A DNA stretch of 64,000 nucleotides from Pleurotus djamor (taxonomy: Eukaryota; Basidiomycota; Agaricomycetes; Agaricales; Pleurotaceae), in the NCBI GenBank assembly GCA_029747585.1, contig JAPEVF010000052.1, positions 81,998-145,997 on the forward strand, read 5' to 3'. The first letter of the stretch is position 1, and each line of letters begins with the position of its first letter. The translations under genes were made by a program, and so were the position numbers. Shown here in pieces: positions 61,001 through 64,000 of this stretch. The notes beneath the pieces are model-generated. The model did no database searches. It was not told the DNA's origin and saw only the letters and a list, made by a program, of their open reading frames with translations.

Positions 61001-61847
61001 CTTCGTGGACGCTCGATTGCCAATCCCGCCCAAACGGAGTCGAGAGGGCGGTCGATAACGAGGACGCCGTCGAGTTCGTTTAGTGATCGTGATAGGTCGA
61101 GCTGTCATAGTTCGCCTATTGGGAGTCTTTCGCCTGAGGGATCGGCGATTGGGCTTGCGGGGGGGNAGTGTCTTTGCCAATGGACGATTAGATCGGGAAC
61201 GCGAACGTGAATCCTCTTCTCGGATTATGGTAGCGGAGAGACAGCAGAGGGGGCGACCGAGGGTTGGGAGGAGTTTGAGCTCGAGCACGAGTGTGAGTCC
61301 TGTGGATTATTCGAGTTCGAGTCGGGATGTGGTGTCGCCTTCGCTTGTTGAGGCGGCGCTTGCTACTGTTGCTGCCGCTGGTGGTGGTGGTGGAGGTGGA
61401 GGTGTGGAGACTTCGAGGCTTGCGAGGTCTTCGGCGAGTTCGTCGAGTAGTTCGTCGACGATATCGGAGGCTAGTTCGGTTGCGACGATTACTTGTGCGA
61501 GCAGCCAGAGCGCACCTGGTACGACCACGCCCACGACTACGACCATGCCTATGGTTCCTTCCACCTCGAACTCGAGTTCAAGTTCAATACCGACCTCGAA
61601 TACGACTTCACTACCGATGACAACGACTTCTTCGATATCAGGGCCGGCGCCGATGAGTGTACCTGTCAAGGGTATGGTTGTCCCCGCCGAACCGTCGTTT
61701 CATGTGAAGAGGGAGGATCATGATGGGCAGATGCATGGGCAGACACAAGAAGGGTCGAGTATAGGTATAGGAAGGGCTGCTGGGATGTTGTCGTCATATC
61801 TCGGATTGTGGCCCGCGTCTGCGTCTGCGTCTGGAACGTCCAGTTAG
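58006..61847 (+). CDS. Reg1-like regulatory subunit of protein phosphatase 1 (DUF1752/GATA-like N-terminus)
   Basis: The N-terminus VDYLSHEWQEEDVWKSWRNM, then KQKKEIANGVRLENASWRTW and a splice into LKDSDVTWLYGPL, is the short domain (DUF1752, 'AreA GATA-like') of Reg1/Hex2-type proteins. After a Ser/Pro-rich segment comes KKKHISFNTFVEQCIAIDKP, which contains the PP1-docking pattern K-H-I-S-F, then GYEEDDEDGY. The remaining ~850 residues are low complexity: acidic runs, Gly/Trp/Tyr-rich FGYGYDPFGWGS, long Ser and RS repeats and a Gly run from GGT repeats (60882-60902). In yeast, Reg1 with Glc7 keeps Snf1 inactive in glucose. The frame is open to 61847 only if the N at 61166, beside a G run, is not a base (GLAGG then SVFANGRLDRER). 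Confidence 0.8.
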
Positions 61848-64000
61848 CCGTGTCGTCATTTGGCATGGATTTTTTCCGATGTTTTGTGTGGGCATCCATC
61901 GACATCCATCACACTTCTCGAGTTCTGGTGTGGAGAACTTGATTTTCCCCTCGGCTTTGTTCGTCCCTCGGCTCCGTCCAACCCCCNTCCCCCTCNAANT
62001 CATCCCATCATCCCTCCTACCTGCTCATCGACATCCACCCCATCTCTTCTACAACTGCTACATCCAAGTCTTCTCCCTCTCTTCCTTCACCTCAACGAAT
62101 CCACTATTCTCTCTACCCTCGACCACCCCGCCCACCACAACCGAATGTGGACGTAATATCCTGCTGTACGATGAAGAAACTATCAGCCTTTTCGTTGATT
62201 GTTCTACGGTGTTTTACACTATCAACCTACTCAATGGACTTCCTGTCGCACTACTATACCTGCTCCCCTCCCCGTTAACACATCACGTTTTCTTTCTTCC
62301 TTTCCTTCTTTCCACCATCACAGTCAACTTATTAGCCATTATTTTTCTGCTTTCTGCTTCACTAGGTTCATTTCGTGGCACGTTAATCAATGTTTGTGTA
62401 CATGTGTATCATAGGTTCATCTCTCTGTGTTTTTCTACTTCCCCTTCTCCTTTCTGCCTACGAGTCCTTGTTAATGCAATGGCCTGCGTATATCGATACT
62501 TCTGCTACCTTCAAGCTTCAGCTTCATTTCCCAACTCGTATATTATATGCACGCATAGACTTTTTTCGTGATACCAATCTGATTTCCTAGCTTTTTCCAT
62601 CATTCTCTGTCTCTCTCTCTCACGATCAACTTTCTCGCTTGTTCTTAGAGCACATCTGTTCAAATGTATGCATGTATTACTGTGTACGACGCGCAATTGT
62701 TCATATTATGCATAAACTCAATCTCTGAGGGGAATCTGAGTCCAAGTCTCAAGTACATATAGTGTTCGCCAAGGATACACGTTCGACGCGTCCTGACAAG
62801 CCCAAGTGCGCCTGTTTCCATATTTGGGTCTCCCGACTGCTGAGTCAGCGCGGTCAGGGTTCGCCACGCCATGGTTCCATCCTACGTCGAGATGTTTCCC
62901 CGACTTTCCTCCTTGAACGTCTGTGCACCTCATTTTCCGTCAACATTGCGCAAGAAAAATCGGTTGGGATGGGTTGATAAGCTGTCTGCTTATCGTACCG
63001 GCGTTTGTGCTTCCGAATTGTTCAGGACCGACGGGACATCCAGACCGTATGCTCGGACGGCAGGTAGAAATTTGAACCGACCGGCGCGACTTATCTGACT
63101 GATACGAGAAACTCTAGGAGAGGGAGGTGCTAGTATGTAGCTGGTTGAAAGTAAGTTTGTGCAACTTCTCGGACGGTTCGAGTCCGTGTTGGATAGAAAA
63201 GCCTAACTTTTTTGCTTTCTAGCTTGCGCGCCGGGCGTCGACCTGGGAGGGAAAACTCGTCTTGCGCGTCGTATCGGGTCGAATGGTCAGCAAAGATTAC
63301 CGATTGTCTATTGCGCTATCGCCTATCAAGCCTACATGTGATTTTCACGAGCATCGGCCACAGACCGACGCTGACGAAGACCGTTCTTACTGATACGCAG
63401 GTATATATAAATGGGGAGGTTGACATATGGTCGAGCCACATTTTGTCTCACCACGGTACTGAGGAGGGCGATATGTCTTCCTTGCGCGTCGTTGGAGCAA
63501 GCTTGCTCTTACTCAGGTCCCCCCTGCGCCACCCTTGAAGGAAAGGTTCTTGCCGCCGCGGTCAATTACCCTCGCTGCATTTTCCTCCTCCTCCTCGATT
63601 CGACGCGTCTGGGTGTCTATTCTTGGTTGGGGGTCGTCTTCGCACCATACGATGGGGCTTAAGCTTGAGGTACGCGCCTTCTTCTCCATCATACAAGCGT
63701 GATGAAGTGTCCCTTAACCTGGCCTTAGTTCGTATCATGGGTGTGGTGCCGCCTTTTCTGGTTGGGCCCCTTCAGCATCCGTTTCGATATTCGGCACGAC
63801 AAGTAACTCTATTCATACTTCCTCGATGTCAGTTACGATGGCAATCAATCATAGTTAAACGTTTCTCCACCCCCCCCCTCTCTCTCTCTCTCTCTCAGTC
63901 GATTGCCTTCTGAGTGTCCTGGATATCCTGGATATCTCTCGGCCGCCAGAGAGAAAACAGACTCAGAGACTCAAGGCATATTGTGTCGATCATAATCCAG
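61848..64000. other. downstream region without a confident gene
   Basis: A C/T-rich leader-like stretch (61900-62150) and open frames at 61879-62571 have no recognisable domain and a composition typical of untranslated sequence. No tRNA or repeat family was found apart from the dinucleotide run at the end. Confidence 0.4.
63871..63896. repeat. C8 run followed by a (TC)9 microsatellite
   Basis: Eight C followed by nine TC dinucleotides, then two copies of CCTGGATAT within 40 bp (GTCCTGGATATCCTGGATAT). Confidence 0.9.

Noticed and set aside
63090..63190. GGTTCGAGTCC followed by a T6 run, like a tRNA B box and Pol III terminator
   Set aside because: No acceptable acceptor stem, D arm or anticodon stem could be folded around it; the only 7-nt loop candidate has an atypical base after the anticodon.

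Overview
The window reads as nuclear DNA of a filamentous basidiomycete, most likely a mushroom-forming agaricomycete. Coding sequence is cut by many short introns (mostly 40-75 nt, GT-AG, one probable GC-AG), and the conserved genes (APSES/ankyrin cell-cycle factor, Prp4, NDR kinase, HMG-CoA synthase, Yvc1-type channel, Reg1-like PP1 subunit) have basidiomycete-style sequences. No rRNA, tRNA, CRISPR or bacterial-type feature was found. All protein identities come from motif recognition by eye.

Layout. 0-3.2 kb: the edge of a minus-strand gene, an unknown 430-residue PPxY protein gene, and a RING-finger gene broken by an in-frame stop and a C-tract frameshift. 3.8-5.9 kb: non-coding repeats (a ~0.83-kb long inverted-repeat element, a ~45-bp minisatellite, an A+T-rich patch). 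6.4-20 kb: a conserved block with an S10 serine carboxypeptidase, a Yvc1-type TRP channel, an Mbp1/Res1-type MBF transcription factor, the U4/U6 snRNP protein Prp4 and an NDR (Cbk1/Orb6) kinase. Most of the N symbols lie here, and in coding exons they fall almost only at third codon positions, as expected for masked allelic SNPs.

20-29 kb and 38-49 kb: two accessory families. The first is a set of type I single-pass membrane proteins (P1 at 20.4-21.8 kb; P2-P5 at 38.5-48.9 kb) with signal peptide, 'NVTIDD/NTTIDD' ectodomain, Ser/Thr/Pro stalk, one TM helix and, in four of five, a C-terminal PPxY motif. Broken 3' fragments lie between them and P4 is split by a ~1.5-kb insertion. The second is a tandem array (22.5-28.8 kb) of predicted secreted kinase-fold proteins: two single-domain genes and one gene in which two kinase-like domains are fused. 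The exon lengths 147/244/112 nt recur between copies and prove common descent. This array is the best candidate for an undescribed system.

Between these islands are an unknown Pro/Ser-rich protein (30.7 kb), a probable RNase P/MRP p40-like subunit (32-34.5 kb) and HMG-CoA synthase (34.7-36.4 kb). After P5 come an ACS-type MFS transporter (49-52 kb), a gene-poor stretch (52-58 kb), and a long Reg1-like PP1 regulatory protein (58-61.8 kb). The last 2 kb hold no gene I can support.

The housekeeping genes act in independent pathways (G1/S transcription, splicing, polarity signalling, sterol synthesis, glucose signalling, vacuolar Ca2+) and are not co-regulated as far as can be seen. Three divergent gene pairs (320/412, 12318/12506, 17452/17929) probably share promoters.
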